Positions 24,820 through 32,386 of a stretch of DNA of 64,000 nucleotides are shown in pieces. The notes under the pieces are model-generated. The model worked only from the letters and a program-made list of their open reading frames with translations. It made no database searches and was not told where the DNA came from. The DNA is from JAWLHU01 sp041690255 (GTDB lineage Bacteria; Bacillota; Sulfobacillia; Symbiobacteriales; Symbiobacteriaceae), in assembly GCA_041690255.1 (NCBI GenBank), contig JAWLHU010000010.1:192089-256088 (forward strand), read 5' to 3'. The position numbers and the translations under genes are program-made. How positions within the stretch are numbered: position 1 is the stretch's first letter; each line of letters begins with the position of its first letter.

Positions 24820-25791
24820 GTGGAGGAACGTGACCGGCTGAGCCCCTATACCGACCTGGCGCTGGAAGCGACCGCAGCGGTCCGGGGTGACGCCCATACC
24901 GAATTGCCCGGGGTGCGGATGGCCGAGCAGCGCTATGAGGATGCGACGGTCTCCTGGGTGGAGGTCTTCTCCCCTGAGGGTGAGCGGGTGATCGGCAAGG
25001 CGCAGGGAAACTATGTGACGATCGATGCCCCCGGCCTTCGCCGGCGGAATCGGGAGCTCCAGGAGGCGGTTGGTAAGATCCTCGTGGAGCAGTTGGACAA
25101 GCTCCTGGACCTGAAGGATGAAGAGGGCGTCCTGGTGGTCGGCCTGGGCAACTGGAATGCCACCCCCGATGCTCTGGGCCCCCGCGTGGTGGAGAAACTC
25201 CTGGTCACGCGCCATCTGAAGGAGTACGTCCCTACCGAGCTGTCGGGCGGGCTCCGCTCCGTTGCGGCCATCGCCCCCGGCGTCCTGGGTATCACCGGAA
25301 TCGAGACCGCTGAGATCATTCACGGCATTGTGGAGCGGATCAAACCGGCCGCGGTGATCTGTATTGACGCCCTGGCGGCTCGCTCGGTAGAGCGAATCGG
25401 GACCACGATCCAACTGGCGGATACGGGCATTAACCCCGGTTCCGGGGTCGGCAACCAGCGCCGGGCGCTGAACAAGGAGTCGCTGGGGGTCCCTGTCATC
25501 GCCATGGGTGTGCCCACGGTGGTCCACGCGGCGAACATCGTCCACGATACCTTTGAGGCGATGGCGGCCCACTACTCGGGCTCGAAGCCCTTCTTCCAGC
25601 TCTTCTCCTCCCAGGAGGAGCGCCGGCAGATGATCGGCGAGGTCCTCTCCCCCACCGTCGGGGAGCTGGTCGTGACACCAAAGGAGATCGACGAGATGAT
25701 CGATGACATGGCGAAGGTGATCGCCGGCGGCCTCAATGCGGTGCTGCACACCTCCGTCACCGCCCAGGACCTGCTCCGGTATATCAACTAA
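24820..25791 (+). CDS. gpr: germination protease (GPR)
   Basis: A roughly 323-residue peptidase of family A25 that breaks down the small acid-soluble spore proteins at germination. It begins with the pro-region and RTDLA-like block (here YTDLALEATAAVRG), then VVGLGNWNATPDALGPRVV, TGIETAEIIHGIVER and the C-terminal VVTPKEIDEMIDDMAKVIAGGLN. The GTG at 24820 has GAGGTG six bases upstream; the GTG at 24811 is an alternative. Its substrates, three SASP genes, lie immediately downstream on the opposite strand, converging. The promoter should lie within or just after the CAATG array. Confidence 0.95.
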   Translation: MEERDRLSPYTDLALEATAAVRGDAHTELPGVRMAEQRYEDATVSWVEVFSPEGERVIGKAQGNYVTIDAPGLRRRNRELQEAVGKILVEQLDKLLDLKDEEGVLVVGLGNWNATPDALGPRVVEKLLVTRHLKEYVPTELSGGLRSVAAIAPGVLGITGIETAEIIHGIVERIKPAAVICIDALAARSVERIGTTIQLADTGINPGSGVGNQRRALNKESLGVPVIAMGVPTVVHAANIVHDTFEAMAAHYSGSKPFFQLFSSQEERRQMIGEVLSPTVGELVVTPKEIDEMIDDMAKVIAGGLNAVLHTSVTAQDLLRYIN

Positions 25792-25849
25792 ACGCCAAAG
25801 GAGGCAGGGCGGACGATTACGCCCGCTCCTGCCCCCACTCGGTGCCGAG

Positions 25850-26188
25850 TTACCGGCCCGTGGTGGTCACGCCACCAGCACCGCCACCAGTACCCCCGCC
25901 GAGCTGCTGCTCAGCCAGGGCGATCATCTTCTTGACCATGTAGCCGCCCACCGAGCCGTTGACCCGGCTGGGCAGGTCGCCCTTGTACTGCTGCGCGTAG
26001 TTCTGAATGCCCAGCTCCGCAGCGGTCTGCTCCTTCAGCTGCTCCAGGGCCTGGCGAGCCTGGCTGACGAGGATCTGATTGTTGCCGCCACCGCCACCGC
26101 CACCGCCGCCACCGCCCGTGGTCTGGGCACCCTGGGCGCCCTGGGCGCCGAACTGCTGCTGGTTCATGCCACCGAACATGTTCGCCAT
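25850..26188 (-). CDS. small acid-soluble spore protein, alpha/beta type, with Gly-rich extension
   Basis: A 112-residue SASP that coats and protects spore DNA. The conserved core QILVSQARQALEQLKEQTA and ELGIQNYAQQYKGDLPSR with VGGYMVKKMIALAEQQL is complete, including the GPR cleavage context around ELGI. Unlike its two neighbours it carries an N-terminal extension of about 35 residues with a long Gly run and a Gly/Thr-rich tail. It is the third of three tandem paralogues. Confidence 0.93.
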   Translation of the reverse strand: MANMFGGMNQQQFGAQGAQGAQTTGGGGGGGGGGGNNQILVSQARQALEQLKEQTAAELGIQNYAQQYKGDLPSRVNGSVGGYMVKKMIALAEQQLGGGTGGGAGGVTTTGR

Positions 26189-26256
26189 ATGTCTGAACCT
26201 CCTTGACAGCGTGAACGGGTCAGAAAATCAACTGCGTACCGGGTCCGTTCCCGCCC

Positions 26257-26481
26257 TTAGCGGATGGTGCCGCTGGTCCCGCCGAGCTGCTGCTCAGCCA
26301 GGGCGATCATCTTCTTGACCATGTAGCCGCCGACCGATCCGTTGACCCGGCTGGGAAGGTCGCCCTTATACTGCTGGGCGTAGTTCTGAATGCCGAGTTC
26401 AGCAGCGGTCTCCTGCTTCATCTGCTCCAGGGCGGAACGGGCCTGGCTGACCAGTATCTGATTGTTGTTGTTGTTCGCCAT
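26257..26481 (-). CDS. small acid-soluble spore protein, alpha/beta type
   Basis: A 74-residue SASP starting MANNNNNQILVSQARSAL. The GPR-cleavage block TAAELGIQNYAQQYKG and the DNA-binding block LPSRVNGSVGGYMVKK are intact. The ribosome site AAGGAGGGG precedes the ATG. It is the middle gene of the three and differs from its neighbours by only a few residues in the core, indicating recent tandem duplication. Confidence 0.95.
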   Translation of the reverse strand: MANNNNNQILVSQARSALEQMKQETAAELGIQNYAQQYKGDLPSRVNGSVGGYMVKKMIALAEQQLGGTSGTIR

Positions 26482-26573
26482 GTGAAGCCCCTCCTTGTTA
26501 TGTGGTTGCTGCTATCCTGCGTCGAATGATCCCGTGAGATGCTAGAACCATTTACCACGGGGCTGATAGATGC

Positions 26574-26810
26574 CTAGCGGGTGGTGGTACCGAACCCGCT
26601 GGCGCCGCCCGCCAGCTGCTGCTCGGCCAGAGCGATCATCTTCTTGGTCATGTAGCCGCCGACCGAGCCGTTGACCCGGCTGGGCAGATCGCCCTTGTAC
26701 TGCTGGGCGTAGTTCTGAATGCCCAGCTCGGCCGCGGTCTCCTGCTTCATCTGCTCCAGTGCAGCACGGGCCTGGCTGACCAGGATCTGATTGTTGTTGT
26801 TATTCGCCAC
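26574..26810 (-). CDS. small acid-soluble spore protein, alpha/beta type
   Basis: A 78-residue SASP. The start is GTG 26810 (VANNNNNQILVSQARAAL), preceded by GAGGAGGAG; the longer frame to 26870 is not supported. The core is almost identical to the SASP at 26257. Together with splB and gpr these genes show the organism makes UV-protected endospores. It is the first of the tandem set. Confidence 0.95.
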   Translation of the reverse strand: MANNNNNQILVSQARAALEQMKQETAAELGIQNYAQQYKGDLPSRVNGSVGGYMTKKMIALAEQQLAGGASGFGTTTR

Positions 26811-26871
26811 GTGATATCTCCTCCTCGTTATGTTGTTGGCAGTAATGTGCGATCTTTTTCGTCGGCTCATG

Positions 26872-28941
26872 CTAGGAATCTGTTACCACGGGCGCGCTGT
26901 CTGAACCGCGGGCACAAAAAGCAGGCGACCGGCTGCATCTGCAGCCGGTCGCCCACGCTGGGGGGAACCCCAAGTCGCGATCCTTATCCATGCTGTTGCC
27001 GGGCCAGACGCTCCAGTCGCCCTCGATCTCGCTGTCCGGGATCGACCGAGAATCGATATCCAAATCCTCCAGGCCCAGGATCTCCAGCACGTTCTCGACA
27101 ACGCCGTGCGGGATGAACTTCCCCTCGTGCTTGATCAGGTGGAGCACCAGGTTGCGGAACTTGCCGGACTGGGCCTTCGCCATCAACGAGGCGTAGTGAC
27201 CATGGTGAATCTCGCCCTTCCACCGGGCCAGCTCGGTGATAACGGCATTCTGAGTCGCCTTGTCAACGCTGAAGTTGAGATCGAGCAGCGGGTCGCGACC
27301 GTTGCCGTTGCCGGGCTTGTCGTTATCGTCATCATCGTCATCATCGTCATCATCGTCATCATCGTCATCATCGTCATCATCAGGCGGAATCGTGCCGTCC
27401 TGGTTCACGGTAAACTGGCTGTACTCGGTGGCCACGTTTCCAGCGAGGTCAGTCACCTTCACATAGAAGGTATGGGTTCCAACGGCCAGGTTGGCCAGGT
27501 TGATCGTGCTGGTCGAGAGAATCGTGCCGTCCAGCCGGATCTCCTCGGAACCGGTGGCGCTGCCGCTGAGCGCGTCGGTCACGGAATAGCTGGGCTGGAG
27601 CGTGCCGCTCTTCGCGTAGACCTTCTGATGCTCCGGGGCCGTGATCTCAATCTCCGGTGCAGTGCGGTCCACCGTGTAGACGACCGACTCGGACGGAGTG
27701 CCGTACACGGTGCCATAGCGAGCGACCACGTAGAAGGACCATGCGCCCTCGCCGTTGACCGTCGTGGTCAGCGAGCGCTTTGTCTCCGAGTAGGTACCGA
27801 GCGTCTTGGACTGGCCGTTCGGGTCAATCTGGTAGACTCGATAGCCCGTCACGCCGGTCTGCTCGGGCTGGTCCCAGGTAATGGTGAGGCTCTGACTCTT
27901 GGTCAGGCTCGATGCGCTGACCATTTCGGGGGCGTCGTAAGCGGGCATGCCGGTCACGGTCAGGTCGATCTCGTCCGCACCCATATTGCCGGCCCGGTCG
28001 GTCACCTCGACCAGGACGTGATGGAATCCCACACCCAGGTCAGCCAGATCCAGGACGGGCGAGTCCACCTCGGTCCCGTTTACGTAGATCACAGCATCGC
28101 TAGCATCGTACCCGGCACCCTCCTCGGTCACCTTGGCCGATACGACAAGGGTCCCCTTGTTCAGGTAGTTCTGATCGGCCATGGGTCCGGTAATCTCAAC
28201 CACAGGGTCCACGTTATCCACCACGACGGTCACGGTGTCAGAAGCGGCGCTGACATTACCAGCCTCGTCCTGGGCGATCACATGATAGGTGTAGTGGTTG
28301 TCAGCGAGATTGGTGTCGGTGTAATAGGCAAGGCCGACATCGACATAGTCCACGAAAACCGCACTGCCGTTGCCGCTCGCCCTGTAAACCAGATAGCGCC
28401 AGAGGTCACTGTGGTTCGCCGGGGCGGTCCAGGAAAGGTCTACACTCCCACCCTGAACGTAGGCCTCGAACGCTTCCAGTTCGGTCACTTTGCCTGGTGC
28501 GGTCGTATCGACGGCCATCGCGCTCCCGTTGGTGGTCGCATTGAAGGTGTAGCTCTTCCAGGTGGTCGGGTTCGACTGGTTGCCCGCCACATCGTACGCG
28601 ACGACTGCGTACTTGTACAGCCCCTCCGCGGGGAGGACATCGGCAAAATACGTATCAGGGGTCTCAAACAGGAAGCTCTTTTCGGTGACCTGCGGGGTAC
28701 CCGAGCCGTACCAGCGGTAGACGCGGTACCCGTCCACATCGGCCGAGGTGGAGTCAGTCCAGGTCAAGGTGACCTGACCGTCGTTCGGATCGGTTGACGG
28801 GGTCAGCGTAAAGCCGGTTGCCGGGCTTGGCGGGGTCGTGTCGGCTGCCCGGGCCGATGGTACGACGAGCATGCCGAGCATGACCGCCACCGCTGTTGTT
28901 GCCACCGCTCTGCTCACGGTTCGATTCCACACAGAATTCAT
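26872..28941 (-). CDS. secreted multi-domain protein with fibronectin-III/Ig-like domains and a poly-Asp linker
   Basis: An exported protein of up to 689 residues. A signal peptide (about 1-32, ending PSARAAD) is followed by FN3-type repeats (TPSTDPNDGQVTLTWTDSTS; ELEAFEAYVQGGSVDLSWTA; SQSLTITWDQPEQTGVTGY) alternating with Ig-like blocks (VEITGPMADQNYLNKGTLVV; IEITAPEHQKVYAKSGTLQ). Near residue 525 lies a run of about 19 Asp encoded by 9-bp ATGATGACG-type repeats, then a globular C-terminal domain (LDLNFSVDKATQNAVITELA). The last 28 codons overlap the terminator hairpin, so the true C-terminus may be earlier. Likely a surface or spore-coat adhesin; the ligand is unknown. Confidence 0.8.
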   Translation of the reverse strand: MNSVWNRTVSRAVATTAVAVMLGMLVVPSARAADTTPPSPATGFTLTPSTDPNDGQVTLTWTDSTSADVDGYRVYRWYGSGTPQVTEKSFLFETPDTYFADVLPAEGLYKYAVVAYDVAGNQSNPTTWKSYTFNATTNGSAMAVDTTAPGKVTELEAFEAYVQGGSVDLSWTAPANHSDLWRYLVYRASGNGSAVFVDYVDVGLAYYTDTNLADNHYTYHVIAQDEAGNVSAASDTVTVVVDNVDPVVEITGPMADQNYLNKGTLVVSAKVTEEGAGYDASDAVIYVNGTEVDSPVLDLADLGVGFHHVLVEVTDRAGNMGADEIDLTVTGMPAYDAPEMVSASSLTKSQSLTITWDQPEQTGVTGYRVYQIDPNGQSKTLGTYSETKRSLTTTVNGEGAWSFYVVARYGTVYGTPSESVVYTVDRTAPEIEITAPEHQKVYAKSGTLQPSYSVTDALSGSATGSEEIRLDGTILSTSTINLANLAVGTHTFYVKVTDLAGNVATEYSQFTVNQDGTIPPDDDDDDDDDDDDDDDDDDDNDKPGNGNGRDPLLDLNFSVDKATQNAVITELARWKGEIHHGHYASLMAKAQSGKFRNLVLHLIKHEGKFIPHGVVENVLEILGLEDLDIDSRSIPDSEIEGDWSVWPGNSMDKDRDLGFPPAWATGCRCSRSPAFCARGSDSAPVVTDS
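26915..26953 (-). terminator. terminator hairpin overlapping the 3' end of the FN3 protein gene
   Basis: GGCGACCGGCTGC and GCAGCCGGTCGCC (26924-26953) form a perfect stem followed on the minus strand by GCTTTTTGTG. It falls inside the annotated reading frame, about 15 codons before its stop. Confidence 0.8.
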
Positions 28942-28988
28942 AACGTTCCCTCCCGAGACCTTGGTACTGTTTGGTACTGATCTGTCCG

Positions 28989-29540
28989 TTAGACGATTCG
29001 CAAGGTGCCGTCCGTTTCAGGGGGCAGGCGAAATTTTTCTTCAGTCAACCACGCCCGGACCAGCTCGGTCAGGGCATGGCCGGCGTCGTAGTGGATCCCA
29101 CTCTGCAGCCGGGCCATCAGCTCCGGGTGCGCCTCGGCGCCCCAGGCGAAGAGGGGCCGCATGGTCGGGCTGCGGCGCTCCGCCTCCTCCGGGGCCGGCG
29201 CCTCAATATCCCAGCGCTCCACGCGATCGCCCCGGAAGGTGAGCGTCGACCAGCGCACCAGGCCGCTGATACCAAGCAGGCGATCGGCCTCCGCCTCGTA
29301 GACGAAGGAGCAGCGAACCTTGTTGCCATCGATCTGAAAGTCGCTCAGGTAGACGAGGGCACCGCAGCCCCGGTCATACTCATGGAGATCGATCATGCCC
29401 TGAAGGCCGGAACAGATCTGTCCGTGGATATCGACCACCGCATCTTCGGTGAAGAACGTCACGGCCTTCTCCATCTCGAACCGGTTACAGAGCGCTTGAT
29501 AGGCCAGGAGCCGGGAGACCAGGGGATGCTGCTGAGACAT
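28989..29540 (-). CDS. SnoaL/NTF2-like family protein
   Basis: A 183-residue cytoplasmic protein. The N-terminal two-thirds looks like an NTF2-like cone fold: ALCNRFEMEKAVTFFTEDAVV, DIHGQICSGLQGMIDLHEYD and WSTLTFRGDRVERWDIEAP are typical of polyketide-cyclase-like or ketosteroid-isomerase-like proteins. The C-terminal 60 residues add helices not usual for the family. The start follows AGAGGAGG. It lies 15 bp after the DUF3445 protein, probably in one transcript, so it may bind a substrate or product of that enzyme. No reaction can be assigned. Confidence 0.75.
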   Translation of the reverse strand: MSQQHPLVSRLLAYQALCNRFEMEKAVTFFTEDAVVDIHGQICSGLQGMIDLHEYDRGCGALVYLSDFQIDGNKVRCSFVYEAEADRLLGISGLVRWSTLTFRGDRVERWDIEAPAPEEAERRSPTMRPLFAWGAEAHPELMARLQSGIHYDAGHALTELVRAWLTEEKFRLPPETDGTLRIV

Positions 29541-29555
29541 GATCTACCTCCTCTG

Positions 29556-30548
29556 TCAGTGCGGGGCCTGCAACCAGGCGACCAGGCCTTCTCGGGCGCC
29601 GGTCAGTCCCTTGTAGTGCAACTCCTCCTCATCCATGGCGGCCAGGGCCGTCGCCAGCCGCTCCCGCCGCCAGGGATCCTGCGCGGTCACGGTGAGTGGC
29701 TCGACCCAGTAGCGAATGGTAAAGAGCGCCCGGTCCAGTCCGGGGAAACCGTGGGTCGTCTGCCGCTCCACCCGGAGCCAGGCCATCCGGGCCAACTCGG
29801 CGGGTGTCGCCACGGCCGGCCAGGGCGGGGCCTGGTGGATGCGGGGATTATGGCAGAGTGCGCCATCGCGGTGAATGCCCCAGACATACCGCACGAAGGG
29901 GCCGCCCTGGAGCATCGCCCGCATAATCTGACGACGCGAAATGATCAGCCGTTCACTGTGAACCACCGGCTGATGCACATCGGCAAAGGAGCGGCCGATC
30001 TTCTCGGCGGGCGCCCAGTTGCTGGGCAGGCAGACGTGCAGCCACTCCAGCAGGTCATCCTCCGCCGGGCCGCGCACCAGGGCCAGGTCCTCCTGGACCG
30101 AGAGGCCGAGCAGGTCGCCCAGCAGGTCGAGCCCCTTCTCTCTGTGGAGCCGGGCGAGGACCTCTTCCGCCACAGGCGCCAGGGCGGGCCAGGGCTCGGC
30201 GACACGCTCCAGCCGGGACCAACCGGTCAGCCGCAGCCCGAGATGATGCAGGGTCGGGCCCTCCTCCCCCACGGCGGCGACCGCCGGGTGCTCAGCTGCC
30301 AGCAGGCGGAAGCACTCCTGCAGCGCAGCGTGCAGGGCGGCGGGATCGGCATCCACCGCCTTGAGATGGCTCTCCCCCGGCGCCTGGTGCAGGGCCTGGA
30401 GCTTGGCCGCCAGGGTCCCGGCCAGGTGATCATCGAACCGGAAGTGTCCCTGCTCCGCCGGGTAGTCGATCGTGGCCTGCCCGAAACGGCGCATGGCAGG
30501 GCCCACCTCGTACCGCCCACCGGCCAGGGGAAAGGGAATGAAGTTCAC
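29556..30548 (-). CDS. heme-dependent oxidative N-demethylase-like protein (DUF3445)
   Basis: A 330-residue protein of the DUF3445 family, whose characterised members are heme enzymes that oxidatively demethylate amines such as dimethylamine. Matching blocks are RFDDHLAGTLAAKLQALH, VQEDLALVRG, HVCLPSNWAPAEKIGRSF followed by HQPVVHSERL, and RYVWGIHRDGALCHNPRIHQ, in which conserved His residues may ligand heme. Start is GTG after GGGGGAG. It precedes the NTF2-like gene. Family placement is fairly sure; substrate is unknown. Confidence 0.8.
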   Translation of the reverse strand: MNFIPFPLAGGRYEVGPAMRRFGQATIDYPAEQGHFRFDDHLAGTLAAKLQALHQAPGESHLKAVDADPAALHAALQECFRLLAAEHPAVAAVGEEGPTLHHLGLRLTGWSRLERVAEPWPALAPVAEEVLARLHREKGLDLLGDLLGLSVQEDLALVRGPAEDDLLEWLHVCLPSNWAPAEKIGRSFADVHQPVVHSERLIISRRQIMRAMLQGGPFVRYVWGIHRDGALCHNPRIHQAPPWPAVATPAELARMAWLRVERQTTHGFPGLDRALFTIRYWVEPLTVTAQDPWRRERLATALAAMDEEELHYKGLTGAREGLVAWLQAPH

Positions 30549-30577
30549 CGGTCTGACTCCCCCTTCTGCGATAAAGA

Positions 30578-30607
30578 AAGGCCACCGCCTCTGCTTGCGG
30601 TGGCCTT
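30578..30607 (-). terminator. Rho-independent terminator after the small membrane protein gene
   Basis: AAGGCCACCGC and GCGGTGGCCTT form an 11-bp perfect stem, followed on the minus strand by TTTCTTTATC. Confidence 0.85.
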
Positions 30608-30617
30608 CAGCCTTTGC

Positions 30618-30965
30618 CTATGCCATGATCTGCGACAGGCCGAGCATGGTGATCATCAGACCGCCCGCCGAGGCCAGCAGGCCGTTGAGCAGCTTGGTGA
30701 TCGCCGGCATCTCCTCGGTCTCGCCGGTAGCGTAGGCCTCGAGGGTTGCCCCCTCCCCCAGGAGGGCGTGACCCATACCGGCGACGATCAGGCAGATCCC
30801 CATAAAGACCATCTGCCAGTCTCGTCCCGCCTCGGGAACCAGGTTGTACAGGAGCCCCGTCAGGAGCAGCCCCACAAAACCGGCCCCGGTCAGGATCTTC
30901 AACCACCGCTCATAGCCCCGACCAACCCGGTAGAGCCACATGCGGATCATGAGACGCCGAGACAT
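30618..30965 (-). CDS. small membrane protein, unknown function
   Basis: A 115-residue protein starting at ATG 30965 (MSRRLMIRMWLYRVGRG) after GGGGAGGGG. Three hydrophobic segments are visible, near residues 24-42 (ILTGAGFVGLLLTGLLYNLV), 50-68 (WQMVFMGICLIVAGMGHALL) and 92-112 (LLNGLLASAGGLMITMLGLS). The N-terminus is strongly positive, predicting an inside orientation. No family is recognised. It is monocistronic, with its own terminator. Confidence 0.72.
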   Translation of the reverse strand: MSRRLMIRMWLYRVGRGYERWLKILTGAGFVGLLLTGLLYNLVPEAGRDWQMVFMGICLIVAGMGHALLGEGATLEAYATGETEEMPAITKLLNGLLASAGGLMITMLGLSQIMA

Positions 30966-31082
30966 CGGGACCCCTCCCCTCATCAGCAGCCAGTGTCGCA
31001 TGGTAGCTACAGTATAGTAGCACCTTGTGCCTATTGACAATACTCTGTTGATGGTAGATAGGTCCTGTCCAGCCCGGGAGGT

Positions 31083-32372
31083 TTACACCGTCTCGATCCG
31101 GGCGCCCAGCGAGCGCAGGTGCTCAAAGAAAGCAGGATACGACTTGGCGATGTGACCGGCCTCCCGGATCAGCACCGGCGCCTGTGAGCGCAATGCTGCG
31201 ATGGTCAGGCCCATGATCACCCGGTGATCGATCCGGCTCTCCACCGCCACCCCGCCCTCCAGCCCCTCCGGCCGGCCCGAGATGATCAGCTTATCGTGCG
31301 CCTCCGAGACCCGAGCCCCCAGTTTGTTCAGCTCACACCGGTAGTCGCTGATCCGGTCGCATTCCTTATAGCGCAGGTTCTCCACGTTCTCGAACTGCGT
31401 CTCCCCCTCGGCAAAGAGGGCGGCGGCGGTCAGGGCGAGGACGGCATCGGTAAAGGGGTCGCCGTCGAAGCGGCCGGCCTTCAGCGGGCGCCCGCCCCGG
31501 ATTCGGACCCGGCTGCCATCGTGGGTGATATCGGCGCCCATGGCGGCCAGGACGGCGATCGCCCCCCGCTCGCCCTGTTCATCGGCGAAGAGCCGCTCGA
31601 TCGTCACGTCCGACGGGAGGATGGCGGCTGCGGCCATAATCGCCGCCGAGCCGGGGTAGTCGCCGGGGATCACATACTCCCGAACCTGGTAGTGCTGGCC
31701 GGCAGGGATATGGAACCGGCGCAGATCCTCGCTCGCCTCGACTGCAATCCCCGCCTCCCGCAAGACCTGGAGCGTCTGGCGGATCGGGGGCCGGGACTTC
31801 ATGTCGCCGGTCACCTCGATCGTCAGCGCCTTGCCGGTCAGGGGAGCGGCGAAGAGCAGGCCGGAGGTGAACTGGCTGGAGACCTCGCCGCTGACCCGGA
31901 CGATCCCGCCCTGCAGATCTCCGCCGAAGAGGGTGATCGGCAGCCTGCCGTCACGGCTCATGGAGCGGGCCCCCAGTTGGGCGAGGGCGTCGAGCAGGTC
32001 GCCCTGGGGCCGCTTGCCCAGCGATTCGCTGTACTCGGTTACGAAGGTGACCTGTTCCAGGGTGGCTGCACAGATCGCCATGAGGAAGCGGAGGACCGCT
32101 CCGGCGTTGCCCGGGTTCAGGCTCCCCGGGCTCCGGGGGTGCCGACCGAAGCCCCGGACTCGCAGGTGCTCCCCCTCACGGGTCAGGACGGCCCCCAGGT
32201 CGGTCAGACAGCGCTGGAGCGCCTCCGAGTCCTCACTCTCCGCCGGGTAGCGGATCAGCGACTCCCCGTCGGCCAGGGCGGCTGCCAGGAGATAGCGTGT
32301 CGTATAATTCTTCGATGATGGCGGGTTGATGCTCCCCTCCAGCCGTGTGGCCGGGAAGACTCGGACATCCAT
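31083..32372 (-). CDS. aroA: 3-phosphoshikimate 1-carboxyvinyltransferase (EPSP synthase)
   Basis: A 429-residue enzyme of the shikimate pathway joining shikimate-3-phosphate and PEP. The N-terminal SINPPSSKNYTTRYLLAAAL corresponds to the substrate-binding SKS block, and the C-terminal IDHRVIMGLTIAAL and AKSYPAFFEHLRSLG are standard. The PEP-site loop reads LNPGNAGAVLRFLMA, whereas the classic form is GNAGTAMRPL: Thr and Pro at the glyphosate-sensitive site are replaced. It is the last gene of the aroF-tyrA-aroA transcript behind the T-box at 34315. Confidence 0.93.
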   Translation of the reverse strand: MDVRVFPATRLEGSINPPSSKNYTTRYLLAAALADGESLIRYPAESEDSEALQRCLTDLGAVLTREGEHLRVRGFGRHPRSPGSLNPGNAGAVLRFLMAICAATLEQVTFVTEYSESLGKRPQGDLLDALAQLGARSMSRDGRLPITLFGGDLQGGIVRVSGEVSSQFTSGLLFAAPLTGKALTIEVTGDMKSRPPIRQTLQVLREAGIAVEASEDLRRFHIPAGQHYQVREYVIPGDYPGSAAIMAAAAILPSDVTIERLFADEQGERGAIAVLAAMGADITHDGSRVRIRGGRPLKAGRFDGDPFTDAVLALTAAALFAEGETQFENVENLRYKECDRISDYRCELNKLGARVSEAHDKLIISGRPEGLEGGVAVESRIDHRVIMGLTIAALRSQAPVLIREAGHIAKSYPAFFEHLRSLGARIETV

Positions 32373-32386
32373 GGTGAACTCGCTCC

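Noticed and set aside
27106..28797. 563-codon plus-strand open frame opposite the FN3 protein gene
   Set aside because: It is a high-GC shadow of the real minus-strand gene: no domain-like sequence, repetitive Val/Ile run that mirrors the poly-Asp tract, and no ribosome site.
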